This document shows, one piece after another, positions 5,858 to 7,173 of a stretch of DNA of 7,173 bases. The first letter of the stretch is position 1; each line of letters begins with the position of its first letter. Source of the stretch: an uncultured Porphyromonadaceae bacterium. GTDB taxonomy: Bacteria; Bacteroidota; Bacteroidia; Bacteroidales; Muribaculaceae. A program made the translations under genes and the position numbers. The notes beneath the pieces are model-generated. The model did no database searches, was not told the DNA's origin, and saw only the letters and a list, made by a program, of their open reading frames with translations. Location of the stretch: NCBI GenBank assembly GCA_902494595.1, contig CABUTY010000062.1, positions 1 to 7,173 of the forward strand, written 5' to 3'.

Positions 5858-6667
5858 TCAATAGGAGAATCCGATTCCCAATGCAATGCCGGCTGCCGCC
5901 TTTCCTTTATAAAAGCTCAACGGGACGCTTACCGACAGCTCAAACCCTCCCTTATAGTTACACAGCAACATTATCTGCGGAGACATGCCAAAAACACATG
6001 TGGGTTTCCCCGTAGAACGTATGTCAACTCCCATCGGACAAGCAATGAACACACTTTTCTCGGAATCTACAAATATACCAGGACCGGCATAGATGCTGAC
6101 AACTGACCCTGCAAAGTCGGATGGCATGAGGCCGTAATTCATTTTGATATTGAACTCTCCGCCGGCATACAGCATATTATAAAGCTGAGCGTAAAACCCG
6201 GAGGTCAGACCGTAACAGGAATTTTCCTTGAAATTTCCACCTTTGACAAAACTGTATTGCCATAGAAATTGGGAAAAACCAAAATATTTCTTGTCAGAAG
6301 GCTCTTTAGTCTCATCTACAGGTCGATTAACTAGAAGCGCAGAGCTGGCGACGTTGCCGCTCTTGGTTTTATTGTCCTTTGCCGCAGGCAGGTAATTCTT
6401 TCCACCGGTATTATCGTCAGCAATCGACGAAGAGTTCTGCCCGGCATTGTCCGGAATCTCGAGCACCATACCTGTATAAAACAGTTCTTTAGCAACCGGA
6501 TTACGCTCCAATATCTGTTCTTTTGTGACACCGTAACGGGCGGCTATCGACTCAATGGTCTCCCCACGCTCCACGGTGTGCTCCTTTGCCTGTCCGACGC
6601 CCCAGCACAATATCGCAATGCACAGCACTGCATACACGCGTCGACATATTGTCTTTAGATTCTCCAT
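5858..6667 (-). CDS. LysM-domain outer-membrane beta-barrel-like protein
   Basis: This 269-residue exported protein has a signal peptide over about residues 1-27 (hydrophobic VYAVLCIAILCWGVGQA). One LysM domain follows at about 29-72: HTVERGETIESIAARYGVTK, then ILERNP and GMVLEIPD, all standard LysM landmarks. LysM binds N-acetylglucosamine-containing glycans, usually peptidoglycan. A low-complexity polar linker (about 73-127) leads to a C-terminal region with amphipathic, Gly/aromatic-rich strands (YGLTSGFYAQLYNMLYAGGE, ELSVSVPLSF) ending in IALGIGFSY, a beta-barrel-like terminal strand with a final aromatic. The plausible job is linking the outer membrane to the cell wall. It sits between a coiled-coil gene (22-nt gap) and the two-domain lipoprotein gene (35-nt gap), so all three probably share a transcript. 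Confidence 0.87.
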   Translation of the reverse strand: MENLKTICRRVYAVLCIAILCWGVGQAKEHTVERGETIESIAARYGVTKEQILERNPVAKELFYTGMVLEIPDNAGQNSSSIADDNTGGKNYLPAAKDNKTKSGNVASSALLVNRPVDETKEPSDKKYFGFSQFLWQYSFVKGGNFKENSCYGLTSGFYAQLYNMLYAGGEFNIKMNYGLMPSDFAGSVVSIYAGPGIFVDSEKSVFIACPMGVDIRSTGKPTCVFGMSPQIMLLCNYKGGFELSVSVPLSFYKGKAAAGIALGIGFSY

Positions 6668-6690
6668 TTAGATGTGTTGTTTAGATGTGT
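6667..6690. repeat. Tandem 11-bp direct repeat in a short intergenic gap
   Basis: TTTAGATGTGT occurs at 6667-6677 and again at 6680-6690, a 13-nt period. The copies fill the 22-nt gap between the stop of the coiled-coil gene and the ATG of the LysM gene, touching both codons. It is most simply a small slippage duplication that sets the distance between stop and start. Confidence 0.65.
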
Positions 6691-7173
6691 CAGTTTGTCT
6701 GGATTATCAGTATATTCGACATGCTCCAGAATGATGTGGGATTGGTTATGTGCAGAAAATATTTCCCATCGCCGTCAGTAGTGAGGCTATATGAGTTTTC
6801 CGGCATGGGCGTCAGGATTCTTGGCCGTTTGGCTGTAAACTCAAATTCCGTGGCACGCCTTATGTCAATCTTTGCGAACTTGCTTCGGTCAAACGATTCC
6901 TTCGTGACAATCTTCCCCTTCTTGATTATACCTTTAGCCTGCAGTTCCTTTTTTGTACCGATGGCCATGTAGCATTGGTTGAGGGCTGCATCCTGCCGTT
7001 TAAGGGCTTCGGTCTGGAGAGTGTTGCATCTGTCAAGTTCGGCAATAGCCTGCGACTGGGCGCCCACCTTGACGCGCAGTGATGAAATATCGGCATCCTT
7101 CTTTGACAGTTCCTGTCGGAGGCTGGCAATCTGGGCATCCTTTTCAGCCAATTGACGTCTGAAATTGACTATA
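6690..7173 (-). CDS. Coiled-coil protein with C-terminal conserved domain, N-terminus cut by window edge
   Basis: The frame is open to the right edge; the first internal start-like codon is a TTG at 7151 in the middle of the coiled coil, so the true start lies outside and about 160 residues are visible. The first 65 or so form heptads rich in Ala, Leu, Lys, Glu and Gln (KDAQIASLRQELSKKDADIS), a long coiled coil. Then comes CYMAIGTKKELQAKGIIKKG, followed by SFDRSKFAKIDIRRATEFEF and a closing beta-rich part ending SFWSMSNILIIQTN. From memory, the 'xxIGTKKELxxKGII' segment recurs in Bacteroides exported coiled-coil lipoproteins, some annotated as Cbp1-like collagen-binding adhesins; I hold that name loosely, and the signal peptide cannot be seen here. 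It precedes the LysM gene by 22 nt and is probably in the same operon. Confidence 0.75.
   Translation of the reverse strand, partial: IVNFRRQLAEKDAQIASLRQELSKKDADISSLRVKVGAQSQAIAELDRCNTLQTEALKRQDAALNQCYMAIGTKKELQAKGIIKKGKIVTKESFDRSKFAKIDIRRATEFEFTAKRPRILTPMPENSYSLTTDGDGKYFLHITNPTSFWSMSNILIIQTN

Noticed and set aside
5834..6106. 90-residue plus-strand frame
   Set aside because: Antisense to the LysM gene's barrel region, with no protein-like features.
7149..7151. TTG at 7151 as the true start of the coiled-coil gene
   Set aside because: The frame stays open to the window edge and the codon lies within heptad repeats, so the gene is more likely cut by the edge.

Overview
The window looks like chromosome from a member of the Bacteroidales (Bacteroides/Muribaculaceae-like). 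Three things suggest this. Two promoters carry the Bacteroidetes -33 TTTG / -7 TAnnTTTG signature. The exported proteins are typical of the group: lipoproteins with charged or acidic residues right after the lipobox cysteine, lipocalin-like lipoproteins, a LysM/outer-membrane protein, and a coiled-coil protein of a kind I associate with Bacteroides. Clear Shine-Dalgarno sequences are mostly missing. Every supported gene lies on the minus strand, so transcription runs from the right edge to the left edge.

Reading in the direction of transcription, the right part (7173 to 4478) is an envelope cluster: a coiled-coil protein cut by the right edge, a LysM plus outer-membrane protein (22-nt gap), a two-domain lipocalin-like lipoprotein (35-nt gap), and a small one-domain lipocalin-like lipoprotein. 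The two lipoprotein genes are separated by a 192-bp element with 29-bp imperfect terminal inverted repeats. It looks like a MITE; its right end helps form the stop codon of one gene and its left end lies just upstream of the next gene.

The middle part (4272 to 2489) holds a GC-rich nested hairpin in an intergenic gap, then a predicted outer-membrane beta-barrel protein followed 10 nt later by a periplasmic-facing PAP2-type lipid phosphatase, probably an operon. A 9-bp-stem hairpin at 2445-2469 probably ends it.

The left part starts with a well-formed promoter whose -33/-7 spacer is occupied almost entirely by a perfect 20-bp palindrome, a likely operator. It drives a NorM-type MATE efflux gene that overlaps ridA by 4 nt (ATGA). 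Next come a second promoter, a tRNA-Arg(UCU) gene, and, only 8 nt after the tRNA, a UPF0227/YqiA-like alpha/beta hydrolase cut by the left edge.

The most unusual signals are the MITE-like element, the palindrome inside the MATE promoter, the tRNA-hydrolase packing and the nested hairpin at 4328-4378. I found no CRISPR array, intact transposase or phage genes.
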